In this document: positions 9,535-17,057 of the stretch, piece by piece | How the letters are laid out: the number at the start of each line of letters is the position of its first letter | How positions within the stretch are numbered: the stretch's first letter is position 1 | Source of the DNA: JBDTNK01 sp039933775 | GTDB lineage: Bacteria; Chloroflexota; Limnocylindria; QHBO01 | DNA length: 33,547 nt | Reading direction: 5' to 3' | Assembly (NCBI GenBank): GCA_039933775.1 | Contig: JBDTNK010000019.1 | Location: 1 to 33,547, forward strand | Made by a program: the position numbers and the translations under genes | The notes under the pieces: generated by a model | What the model was told of the DNA's origin: nothing | The model's database searches: none | What the model saw: only the letters and a program-made list of their open reading frames with translations

Positions 9535-10041
9535 CTACGATCGCGGCACCTCGATCCGGCCGTCGACGATGAATTCGTCGCTGATCGTGTCGTCGGCGCG
9601 CACCGCCAGCTCACCGGCGGGGAGCGCGGCACGCGGAACGCTTGCACAGTCACCGGGATAGGTGACCGCCTGCGTGACGTTGCCGCGTGGTCGCGTCTCG
9701 CGCGCGAGGATGCGCAGCTCGCCGTCGCGCAGCGCTGCCGATTGCAGCGCGAGTCCCCAGCCGCCCGTCGGCCGCTCGCCGAGATACACGCACAGCAGCG
9801 CATCGGTCGCAAGATCGAGCTCCGCGGGCAGCGGTGAGATCAGCTCCGCGGCGGAAGCCTCGTCGAAGGCGACCGCGATGGCCGCGTCGGTGCGTCGCGC
9901 CGGCGTGCCGGCCACGCGCGTCAGCGTGAGTGCAGGCGCCTGGCTTTGCCGTTGGCCGGGCGCCTGGCTCCCCGCGCCGGGGACCGCGCAGCCAGCAACG
10001 CCGATAACCAGCGTCGCAACGAGCAGCGAACGGGCGCGCAT
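9535..10041 (-). CDS. Lipoprotein with PrcB-like C-terminal domain
   Basis: 168 residues. The signal peptide ends in lipobox VAGC with the lipidated cysteine at residue 18, followed by a Gln/Ser/Pro-rich linker. The part from about residue 85 (CVYLGERPTGGWGLALQSA ... LRILARETRPRGNVTQAVTYPGDCASVPR) resembles the PrcB_C domain, a small beta domain found in envelope proteins of protease complexes. ATG 10041 is chosen because it starts the signal peptide directly. It lies four bases after the metallophosphoesterase stop, so the two are probably co-transcribed. The PrcB assignment is from pattern memory. Confidence 0.8.
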   Translation of the reverse strand: MRARSLLVATLVIGVAGCAVPGAGSQAPGQRQSQAPALTLTRVAGTPARRTDAAIAVAFDEASAAELISPLPAELDLATDALLCVYLGERPTGGWGLALQSAALRDGELRILARETRPRGNVTQAVTYPGDCASVPRAALPAGELAVRADDTISDEFIVDGRIEVPRS

Positions 10042-10045
10042 GGCG

Positions 10046-10768
10046 CTAGCGACCGTAGCTGAGCCGCTCGATGAGGCGCGGCGGCAGGTCGTGCCCGCGC
10101 ATGGCGCGCTGCGTGCGCTCGATGTCGTACGGGACCCGGCGGAAGTCGACCTGGCCGGCATCGGTGTCGAGGAGGCAGTAGGAGCTCTGCGGGTTGCCGT
10201 CGCGGGGCTGCCCGACGCTGCCCGGATTCACCATGGCCCGATGTCCCTCGAGGAGCACCGGCACGCCGGGCACTGCCTGTACCACCGCGGCATCGTCATC
10301 GACCTCGGTGAAGACGATCGGCACGTGGGTGTGCCCGAAGAGGCAGATCGGCGTCTCGAAGGCCGGGAAGCTCGCTCGCGCGATGGATGCCGAGACGACG
10401 TACTCCCAGATCGGGTCGCGCGGCGAGCCGTGAACCGCGGTCAGCTGGCCGTCGACCCGCACCTCGGGTAGGGCGGCGAGGTAGGCGCGCGCATTGTCGT
10501 CGAGGGCGGCAGCGGTCCAGGCGATGGCCAGTGCGGCATCGGGGTTGAAGTCGCGCGCATCCACGGTGCCGATGGCGGCGCCATCATGGTTGCCCATCAC
10601 GCTCCGCGCCCCGAGCTCCTGGAGTGCCGCGATGACCTCGTTCGGCTGCGGCCCGTAGCCGACGATGTCACCCAGGGCCCACACCTCGTCGACGGGGGGC
10701 AGGTCGGCGCGGACAGCGTCGAGCGCCGCGAGGTTGCTGTGGATGTCCGACAGGACGGCGATCCGCAT
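10046..10768 (-). CDS. YfcE/MJ0936-type metallophosphoesterase
   Basis: 240-residue calcineurin-like phosphodiesterase. All metal ligand motifs are present: SDIHSN (Asp8, His10), LGDIVGYG (Asp34), GNHD (60-62), AVHGSPRD (His113) and FGHTHVP (146-148). This family hydrolyses phosphodiesters with two metal ions; the substrate cannot be read from sequence. Also present are the family motifs VNPGSVGQPRDGNP. The ATG at 10768 lacks a ribosome-binding site but has TATCCT nine bases upstream, so its mRNA may be nearly leaderless. It could head a long transcript running down to 3441. Confidence 0.92.
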   Translation of the reverse strand: MRIAVLSDIHSNLAALDAVRADLPPVDEVWALGDIVGYGPQPNEVIAALQELGARSVMGNHDGAAIGTVDARDFNPDAALAIAWTAAALDDNARAYLAALPEVRVDGQLTAVHGSPRDPIWEYVVSASIARASFPAFETPICLFGHTHVPIVFTEVDDDAAVVQAVPGVPVLLEGHRAMVNPGSVGQPRDGNPQSSYCLLDTDAGQVDFRRVPYDIERTQRAMRGHDLPPRLIERLSYGR

Positions 10769-10777
10769 GGGGGGGCG

Positions 10778-10783
10778 AGGATA
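10778..10783 (-). promoter_or_regulatory. Candidate -10 box of a near-leaderless promoter
   Basis: TATCCT on the minus strand, nine bases before the ATG of the metallophosphoesterase. The intervening bases are one C-rich run with no ribosome-binding site. No clear -35 box. Confidence 0.45.
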
Positions 10784-10847
10784 CTCGATGCCGGTCCGCG
10801 TGGCGCCAGGCTGCCGATGGGTGCGCTGGCCGGTGCTTCGTCGCCGG

Positions 10848-11615
10848 CTACCGCACGCCCAGTGGGCTGCGCGACGGGATGCCGGGGCGCCGCGGGAAGC
10901 GCATCGGGGTGCGGCGCTCCTTCGGGACGAGGACGAAGGTGTGGCCGCCGAGCGCCGCGAGGCCCGCGGGACGGATCACGACGTCGCCGCCGCCGAGCGA
11001 GCGCACCGCGGCCTTGCCCTGGCGCACCTGGTCGTCGGCGTTACGCAGCGGCCCCTTCCACGCCACGAGGATGCCGCCGACGTGCAGCAGCGGCAGCGTC
11101 AGCTCGGCGAGCACGGGCAGGGCGGCGAGCGCGCGCGCGGTGACGAGGTCGTACTGCTCGCGATGGCGTGGCGTCTGCCCCACGACCTCCGCGCGATCAG
11201 CGATCACCTCCACGTTCGGCAGGTCGAGCGCATCGGCGAACGAACGCAGCGCGTCCGTCTTGCGGCCCGTGGCCTCGATGAGGACCCATTCGATCTCGGG
11301 CGTGGCGATCGCCAGCGGGATCGCCGGCACGCCCCCTCCCGAGCCGACATCGATGGCACGCGCCGCTTCGATCCGCGCCAACAGCGGCAGGGCGGCCAGC
11401 GCGTCGAGGAGGTGGTCGCGCGCCACGGCATCGGCCTCCACGACGCGGGTCAGGTTCAGGCGATCGTTGGCGTCGAGCAGCAGCGCGGCGAAGCGCGCCA
11501 TGCGATCGAGCACAGGCTCGGAGAGCAGCGGCGCGAGCGCCGGTGCATCGGCCAGGAGGAGATCAAGGGCGGCGCGCACGTCGTGCGCGACATCGGTCTT
11601 GGACGAATCGGACAA
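10848..11615 (-). CDS. rsmG: 16S rRNA (guanine(527)-N7)-methyltransferase RsmG
   Basis: SAM-dependent enzyme that makes m7G527 of 16S rRNA. At 255 residues it is slightly longer than usual because of basic ends. Motifs: NRLNLT-like DRLNLTR (residues 51-57), HLLDALAALPLL, the SAM site AIDVGSGGGVPAIPLAI (87-103), and LIEATGRKTDALR. The C-terminal GGHTFVLVPK is typical. The start is TTG 11615 with GGGAG about nine bases upstream; no other start precedes the conserved part well. The gene is often near the replication origin, and DnaA-box-like sites lie in the adjoining intergenic region. Confidence 0.95.
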   Translation of the reverse strand: MSDSSKTDVAHDVRAALDLLLADAPALAPLLSEPVLDRMARFAALLLDANDRLNLTRVVEADAVARDHLLDALAALPLLARIEAARAIDVGSGGGVPAIPLAIATPEIEWVLIEATGRKTDALRSFADALDLPNVEVIADRAEVVGQTPRHREQYDLVTARALAALPVLAELTLPLLHVGGILVAWKGPLRNADDQVRQGKAAVRSLGGGDVVIRPAGLAALGGHTFVLVPKERRTPMRFPRRPGIPSRSPLGVR

Positions 11616-11774
11616 AAAGATGCTCCCGCGGTGGCCTTTCGGTCTTCCCGGTGGCGGGCGGTGTTCGCGGCCGGCTCTCGCATCGGCCCCGCGCCGTCAC
11701 CGGTTACCGTACTCGGTCGCCGGCAGAAGCAGGACGGCCAGCCTACGACGGCTCCGGGTGGACGAACAAGGCGC

Positions 11775-11815
11775 TTATCCACGAATCGCGTGTCGGCGGA
11801 TAAGAATGTGGATAA
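11775..11815. other. Cluster of DnaA-box-like nonamers beside rsmG
   Basis: TTATCCACG at 11775-11783 (plus), a weaker TTATCCGCC at 11795-11803 (minus) and a perfect TTATCCACA at 11807-11815 (minus). The outer two face each other. The rest of 11616-11880 is GC-rich with no AT-rich unwinding region, so this may be a DnaA-regulated promoter or only part of an origin. Confidence 0.5.
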
Positions 11816-11826
11816 CTCCCGGACCG

Positions 11827-11832
11827 TATACT
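11827..11832 (+). promoter_or_regulatory. Candidate -10 box for the hpt operon
   Basis: TATACT eight bases before an ATG at 11841 and 50 before the GTG of the nuclease-like gene. It directly follows the DnaA-box-like cluster, so DnaA could affect it. No convincing -35. Confidence 0.5.
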
Positions 11833-11840
11833 CGAACCCG

Positions 11841-11897
11841 ATGTCCTCTCCCGTCCGCGCAACGCTACGATCTGTCGGGGCGTGGTCGCGACGCTAG
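11841..11897 (+). CDS. Possible leaderless 18-residue upstream ORF
   Basis: The ATG lies eight bases after TATACT and so near the predicted start of transcription. The frame encodes MSSPVRATLRSVGAWSRR and ends at 11897, overlapping the first codons of the next gene in another frame. Only its position argues for translation; it may be chance. Confidence 0.2.
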   Translation: MSSPVRATLRSVGAWSRR

Positions 11898-12268
11898 CGC
11901 TCGAGAGCGCACCACCGGCCCCTCGCTTCGCCCACGAGAGCGAGGCGGAGCTGGCAAGAATCTTCGACTACTACCGCATCGAGTGGCGCTATGAGCCGGA
12001 CATCTTCCCCATCGCCTGGAACGTGGACGGCGTCGTGACGGAGTCCTTCGCGCCCGACTTCTACCTGCCCGAAGTCGACATGTACATCGAGCTGACGACG
12101 CTCAAGCAGTCGCTCGTGCGCAAGAAGAACCGCAAGCTGCGCCACATGCGCCAGCTCTACCCATCGGTCCGCATCAAGCTCTTCTACGCCCGCGACTTCA
12201 AGGCGCTCATGGTGAAGTACGGACGAGCGGACTTCCTGACCGATGGCTCCCACATGGTCGCCCGATGA
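11882..12268 (+). CDS. Small PD-(D/E)XK-nuclease-like protein upstream of hpt
   Basis: 128 residues from GTG 11882. An N-terminal acidic helix (HESEAELARIFDYYRIEWRY) is followed by FAPDFYLPEVDMYIELTTLKQ. The order Glu-helix, Pro58-Asp59, then Glu70-x-Thr72 resembles the PD-(D/E)XK fold found in Vsr/DUF559-like proteins, with Thr in place of the usual Lys. Lys75 or Lys81-82 could substitute. The stop overlaps the hpt start (ATGA), which suggests coupled translation. No named family recognised; a nuclease function is a fold-level guess, and a catalytically dead binding protein is equally possible. Confidence 0.75.
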   Translation: MVATLALESAPPAPRFAHESEAELARIFDYYRIEWRYEPDIFPIAWNVDGVVTESFAPDFYLPEVDMYIELTTLKQSLVRKKNRKLRHMRQLYPSVRIKLFYARDFKALMVKYGRADFLTDGSHMVAR

Positions 12269-12867
12269 CGATCCACGCAGACGTCGAGGAGGTGCTGCTC
12301 TCTGCCGAGCAGCTCAGCGAACGGGTGGCCGCCCTTGGCGTGCAGCTGCGCGCCGACTACGCCGACCGCGACCCGATCCTGATCGGCGTCCTGAAGGGAT
12401 CGATCGTTTTCGTCGCCGACCTCATCCGCGAGATGCAGATCCCACTCTCGATCGACCTGATGGAGGTCAGCTCGTACGGCTCGGGAACCGAATCGAGCGG
12501 CCAGGTGCGGATCCTCAAGGACCTGAAGGGCTCGATCGAGGGACGTCACGTGCTCGTCGTCGAGGACATCATCGATACCGGCCTGACGCTCAACTACCTG
12601 CTGCGCTACCTCGGTGAGCGCGCGCCCGCATCGCTCTCGGTGTGCTGCCTGCTCGACAAACCGGCGCGCCGCGTGGCGGAGATCGAGATCGACTACCGCG
12701 GCTTCACGATCCCCGATCGCTTCGTGATCGGCTACGGGCTCGACTACGACGAGCGGTATCGAAACCTGCCGTACATCGGGGTGCTGCGACCATCGGTCTA
12801 CACGCTGGCCGCCGAATCCGCCGAGACCGGCGAATCCGCCGAGTCTGCGGGGGACGCGGAGGGCTGA
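12265..12867 (+). CDS. hpt: Hypoxanthine phosphoribosyltransferase
   Basis: Purine salvage enzyme making IMP/GMP from hypoxanthine/guanine and PRPP in the cytosol. 200 residues. ILIGVLKGSIVFVADLIRE gives the pyrophosphate-binding loop, MEVSSYGSGTESSGQV the flexible loop, and VLVVEDIIDTGLTL (about residues 95-108) the PRPP motif. LLDKPARR and FVIGYGLDYDERYRNLPYIG complete the family pattern. The last ~20 residues are an acidic Glu/Ser/Ala tail (AAESAETGESAESAGDAEG) not needed for activity. It overlaps the upstream gene by four bases. Confidence 0.96.
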   Translation: MTIHADVEEVLLSAEQLSERVAALGVQLRADYADRDPILIGVLKGSIVFVADLIREMQIPLSIDLMEVSSYGSGTESSGQVRILKDLKGSIEGRHVLVVEDIIDTGLTLNYLLRYLGERAPASLSVCCLLDKPARRVAEIEIDYRGFTIPDRFVIGYGLDYDERYRNLPYIGVLRPSVYTLAAESAETGESAESAGDAEG

Positions 12868-12883
12868 CCTCCGCGCGCGAGCC

Positions 12884-13312
12884 ATGCCGGATCCGCTCCG
12901 TCGCGCACGATTCCTGGTGCTTTTGGGCGCGCTGCTGCTGATCGTCTCCGGCTTCCTGCCGTGGTGGCGCACCGGCGGCGACACCGTAGGCGGCGTGGCT
13001 GTGCCCGCGGCGTCGGGCATCGGGCTCGAAGGACCCGGGATCGTGGTCTTCGGCGTCGCGATCGTCACGCTGGTCGTGCTCGATATCGGCTACATGCGCG
13101 GCCGATGGGGCTTCCTGCTCGACACGCCATGGGTCTACCTGGTCCTGGGCATCGTCGCCGCCGCGGCGGTCGGCTTCCGCGGCTGGGAGCTGTGGTCGGT
13201 CGGCTACCTGCCGCTCCCCGATCGCTCGCCGGGTCTCGCCGCGGCCGTCGTGGGGGCGGCGCTCATCCTCTACGGCGGCGGGACGGGAATCGGAGCGCCG
13301 CGCCGGATCTGA
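12884..13312 (+). CDS. Four-helix membrane protein of unknown function
   Basis: 142 residues starting 16 bases after hpt, so likely the last gene of that transcript. Four hydrophobic segments are visible: about residues 8-26 (RFLVLLGALLLIVSGFLPW), 49-67, 83-101 and 116-134. Loops are short, with few charged residues inside the membrane parts. The first helix ending in FLPWWRTGG resembles small membrane proteins of high-GC bacteria, but I cannot assign a family. The stop is followed by a palindrome at 13363-13377. Confidence 0.8.
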   Translation: MPDPLRRARFLVLLGALLLIVSGFLPWWRTGGDTVGGVAVPAASGIGLEGPGIVVFGVAIVTLVVLDIGYMRGRWGFLLDTPWVYLVLGIVAAAAVGFRGWELWSVGYLPLPDRSPGLAAAVVGAALILYGGGTGIGAPRRI

Positions 13313-13362
13313 GGGTGTGCGTGGGGCGGCGGCCGGGTTGGCGGTGCTTGGGTGGCGGGGCT

Positions 13363-13522
13363 GCCAGCCAGGCTGGCCGGTCGACGAGCGACGAGGCGTT
13401 CCATGGTCGCCTGGCCATCGAGGATGGCCGAACAACCGACAAGGTGCCCGATCTGGCGTTTCGGTCGTCGGTTGGCCAGTCCCACTGGCGCCACCCGTGA
13501 AGGCGCCAGGCGGGCGCCTGGC
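13363..13522. other. Intergenic stretch with GC-rich palindromes
   Basis: Between two convergent genes. GCCAGCC-A-GGCTGGC (13363-13377) lies downstream of the plus-strand gene. GCCAGGC-GGGC-GCCTGGC (13505-13522) lies just downstream of the minus-strand gene. TGGCC recurs several times in between. Neither hairpin has a T-tract, so a terminator role is only suggested by position. Confidence 0.4.
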
Positions 13523-13531
13523 CAACGAGGA

Positions 13532-13825
13532 TCAGGCCACGTTCACAGCCTCGACGACCTCCATGATCCGGGCCCGCGGAGCGCCGGCCAGCGCCTGCTG
13601 CGCCTGCGTCGAGCCCCACACCCGCTGCATCGTTGCGAGGAACGCCTCCGCCACCGCGACGCTGGCGAAGTCGAGGTCGATCGCCACGTACGCGGGATCG
13701 TCCGCGGCTCGCTGGATCGAGTAGCGCTGCACGCCGGATGCGCGGCGGTCGGCGGGATCGCTGTCGAAGGCCGCCTTCCACCTCTCGAAGTCGCGCACCG
13801 GGTGTTCGATATGCACCATCGCCAT
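13532..13825 (-). CDS. Small protein resembling dimeric alpha/beta-barrel (ABM-like) proteins
   Basis: 97 residues, ATG 13825 with GGAG nine bases upstream. The pattern MVHIEHPVRDFERWKAAFDSDP, then GVQRYSIQRAADDPAYVAIDLDFASVAVAEAFLATMQRVW resembles the ferredoxin-like half-barrels of the antibiotic biosynthesis monooxygenase and related dimeric families. The conserved part is a strand, then an F-x-x-W-K helix, then a V-x-x-D-F strand. No active-site residues can be identified, so the role is open. It is divergent from the LuxR-type gene, with 94 bases between starts. Confidence 0.75.
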   Translation of the reverse strand: MAMVHIEHPVRDFERWKAAFDSDPADRRASGVQRYSIQRAADDPAYVAIDLDFASVAVAEAFLATMQRVWGSTQAQQALAGAPRARIMEVVEAVNVA

Positions 13826-13888
13826 GTCAGCTCTCCAATTGCGGAACGTCAGGCCAAGAACGGTATCGGTCCCCGGCTGCGTGGCGCC

Positions 13889-13913
13889 ATCCCAGATGGC
13901 TGGGATCTATCCT
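13889..13913 (+). promoter_or_regulatory. Operator-like palindrome and -10 box before the LuxR-type gene
   Basis: ATCCCA-GATGGC-TGGGAT (13889-13906) directly precedes TATCCT (13908-13913). Six bases later comes the ATG at 13920, exactly where transcription would start. This fits a leaderless mRNA with a regulator site against the -10 box, possibly autoregulation. Confidence 0.45.
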
Positions 13914-13919
13914 CGGCGC

Positions 13920-14996
13920 ATGCCGGGCCCTCAGCCGCTGCCACGCACGCGCGAGCGCATGATCGCGATCGGTCGTGCGGCGCGCGATGCCATGGTGCTG
14001 CGAAGCGAGCTCCTCGCCGAGCTGCACCGCAGCTTCGCATTCGATGCGCACGTCTGGCTCCTGACCGATCCGGTGACCGCGGTCGGCTATTCCCCATTCG
14101 CCGATGTTCCCGCCGCGCGGGAGCTTCCGGAGCTCATCGGTCTCAAGTACCGCACCGGGGTGAACCGATGGACCGCCCTGGCATCGGGCCCCGACCGTGC
14201 GCGAACGCTGGTGCAGGCGACCGACGGCGACCTCAGCGCCAGCCTGCTCTGGCGCGAGATGCTCGACCGGTACGACGTTGTCGACGTCGTCTCGACGGTC
14301 TTCGCCGATCGGCACGGCTGCTGGGGCTTCCTGGATCTCTGGCGCCGAGCGCCGGCCCCGCCCTTTGCTGCGGATGTCGTGGCCCTGCTCGCCGATCTGT
14401 CAACCTCGATCACCGCCGATCTGCGGCGCTGCGTGGCGTCCACCTTCGCCGGTCCGGCAGCAGCACCCTCGCGTGAGATGGGGCCGGTCGTGCTGCTGCT
14501 CGATGACCGACTCAACGTCATGAGTCAGACCGATGCCTCCGAGGACTGGCTGCGCGCGCTCGTGCCGGCCGGAACGGGGCAGCCGACGATTCCCGCCAGC
14601 GCCTACAACGTCGCGGCGCAGCTGCTCGCCACCGAGGACGGCGTCGACGCGCACCCAGCGCGGGCACGCGCGCACCTGGCGAATGGCCTCTGGATCACGC
14701 TTCGCGCTGCCCGACTGGGTGGTTCGGGCGGCAACATCGCCGTCACGATCGAGGAGGCATCGCCGGTCGACCGGCTGGAAATCTTCTGCCTGGCGTTCGG
14801 CCTCACAGCCCGCGAGGGCGAGCTCATGCGCGCGTTGGCGACCGGGGCCGATTCGAAGGAGCTTGCGGCCCGGCTCTTCGTCACCGAGCACACCGTCCAG
14901 GACCACCTCAAGTCGATCTTCGCGAGGACCTCGACGCACAGCCGGCGCGAGCTCGTGTCGCGGGCGCTCGGCACGCGGCCCACGCCCGAGTCATAG
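13920..14996 (+). CDS. LuxR-family transcriptional regulator
   Basis: 358 residues. The C-terminal ~60 residues form a LuxR/FixJ helix-turn-helix: LTAREGELMRALATGADSKELAARLFVTEHTVQDHLKSIF and then the STHSRRELVSRAL end. The N-terminal ~190 residues look like a GAF-type sensor (FDAHVWLLTDPVTAVGYSPFAD ... HGCWGFLDLWR) and a second PAS-like stretch follows (VVLLLDDRLNVMSQTDASEDWL). No receiver aspartate is seen, so it is not a response regulator. The start is ATG 13920 (MPGPQPLP). The frame opens at 13824, but that would touch the divergent gene's start and cover the putative promoter. Target genes unknown. Confidence 0.85.
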   Translation: MPGPQPLPRTRERMIAIGRAARDAMVLRSELLAELHRSFAFDAHVWLLTDPVTAVGYSPFADVPAARELPELIGLKYRTGVNRWTALASGPDRARTLVQATDGDLSASLLWREMLDRYDVVDVVSTVFADRHGCWGFLDLWRRAPAPPFAADVVALLADLSTSITADLRRCVASTFAGPAAAPSREMGPVVLLLDDRLNVMSQTDASEDWLRALVPAGTGQPTIPASAYNVAAQLLATEDGVDAHPARARAHLANGLWITLRAARLGGSGGNIAVTIEEASPVDRLEIFCLAFGLTAREGELMRALATGADSKELAARLFVTEHTVQDHLKSIFARTSTHSRRELVSRALGTRPTPES

Positions 14997-15084
14997 ACAG
15001 CGGAGCGCGTGGCGGGCGTGCGCCACGCTCCTCGTTCTGGGCTCGGCGCTCCGCGCTCGGTGCGGACCCGGACACACCTCCCGC

Positions 15085-15260
15085 GATTCACAGCTGAATG
15101 AGACGGCCGGGAAGTCCGAGGTACCCGCCGCCGCATTCGGCACCGAATGAAATCGGGCCAAATCGAGGCAGATCCCGCCCAAACGGTCCGGATTCATTCA
15201 CCAGTGAATGGGACGACCGACAACCCGGAGCTACCGGCCGTTTGATTCAGTGGTGAATCG
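15085..15260 (+). repeat. Multi-palindrome intergenic repeat, copy B
   Basis: Palindromes start at 15086, 15135, 15196 and 15245 (spacings 49, 61, 49), matching copy A at 3068-3243 in order and direction. The second palindrome is ATTCG-GCAC-CGAAT: both arms changed relative to ATTCA/TGAAT, a compensatory change. The core GGAGCTACCGGCCGTTTGA is shared. It lies between convergent genes. Confidence 0.75.
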
Positions 15261-15272
15261 CGAAGCAGCTGC

Positions 15273-15464
15273 TCAGCGAGCGGGTGGCAGGATCAGCGGG
15301 CCCAGGAAGAGCCAGCTCAGCACCACGACGATGAGCAGGATGATGAGCAGCAGCATCGGGCGCAGGTCAGGGCGGTAATCGCGCGGGCCCTTGGGCGGGC
15401 GTGGTTGATCCGCCTTGGGCCGGCGTGGCTCATCGGGCGTGGGTGGGCGCGGCTCATCGGCCAT
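15273..15464 (-). CDS. 63-residue proline-rich single-pass membrane protein
   Basis: Last gene of the liv operon, starting seven bases after the livF stop. Residues 3-26 are three eight-residue repeats (DEPRPPTP, DEPRRPKA, DQPRPPKG). A short linker precedes one strongly hydrophobic helix (MLLLIILLIVVVLSWLFLG, about residues 37-55). The positive, Pro-rich end should be cytosolic. I recognise no family. The close spacing suggests co-expression with the transporter, and it could be an accessory subunit. The ORF is short, but its composition and repeats look like a real protein. Confidence 0.6.
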   Translation of the reverse strand: MADEPRPPTPDEPRRPKADQPRPPKGPRDYRPDLRPMLLLIILLIVVVLSWLFLGPLILPPAR

Positions 15465-15471
15465 GGCTGGG

Positions 15472-16262
<791 letters not shown>

Positions 16263-16266
<4 letters not shown>

Positions 16267-17057
16267 GCGGTGGTCGCCTGCTTGCCCAGGTAGGCTTCGA
16301 TGACCCGGGGATTGGCGCGGATCTCCTCGGGCAGCCCCTCGGCCAGCTTCTCGCCGTAGTCGAGCACCGTGATCCGTTCGCTGATGCCCATCACCACCTT
16401 CATATCGTGCTCGATGAGCAGCACCGTGAGGTTCAGCTCATCGCGCAGCCGCTTGATGAGCGCCGTCAGGCGCGCCGTCTCGCCGGGGTTCATGCCGGCG
16501 GTCGGCTCGTCGAGGAGCAGGAGCTTTGGATCGCTGGCGAGCGCACGCGCCAGCTCGAGGCGCCGCTGGTCGCCGTAGGGCAGGTTCGAGGCCCACTCCT
16601 CCTCGTACTCACGGCGCAGGCCGACCAGATCGAGCAGCTCGCGCGCCCGCTGGCGGGTCGCGTCCTCCTCCGCGCGAACGCTCGGCAGCTTGAGGAGCGA
16701 GCCCCACCAGCTGGCCTTCAGGCGCACGTGGCGGCCGACCATCACGTTGGCCAGGACGGTCATGTTGCCGAAGAGACGAATGTTCTGGAAGGTGCGGCTG
16801 ATGCCGAGCTGCACGATCTGGTTCGGCGCCAGCCCGATGATCGACTCGCCGTCGAACACGATGTCGCCCGAGGTCGGCTGCAGCATGCCGGTCAGCTGGT
16901 TGAAGAACGTGGTCTTGCCGGCGCCGTTCGGACCGATGAGCGACACGATCGCGTTGCGCGGGATCTCGAAGTTGACATCGCGATTGGCGACCAGGCCGCC
17001 GAAGCGCATCGTCACGTTGCGGGCGCTGAGGATGGCGTCGGACGCCTCGTCGGTCAT
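16263..17057 (-). CDS. livG: Branched-chain amino acid ABC transporter ATP-binding protein LivG
   Basis: 264-residue ATPase partner of LivF. Walker A GPNGAGKTT, a Q-loop in ISRTFQNIRLF, and the LivG-type signature LPYGDQRRLELARAL in place of LSGGQ, as is normal for this subfamily. Walker B is LLLLDEPTAGMNP and the switch is LIEHDM. FFNQLTGMLQPTSGDI and the ending PRVIEAYLGK are typical. The start overlaps the livM stop and its own stop overlaps livF, so the ATPases and permease are translated as one coupled set. Confidence 0.96.

Noticed and set aside
11616..11880. Complete replication origin
   Set aside because: Only two good DnaA boxes and one weak one, with no AT-rich unwinding region, dnaA or dnaN. 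Reported only as a DnaA-box cluster.
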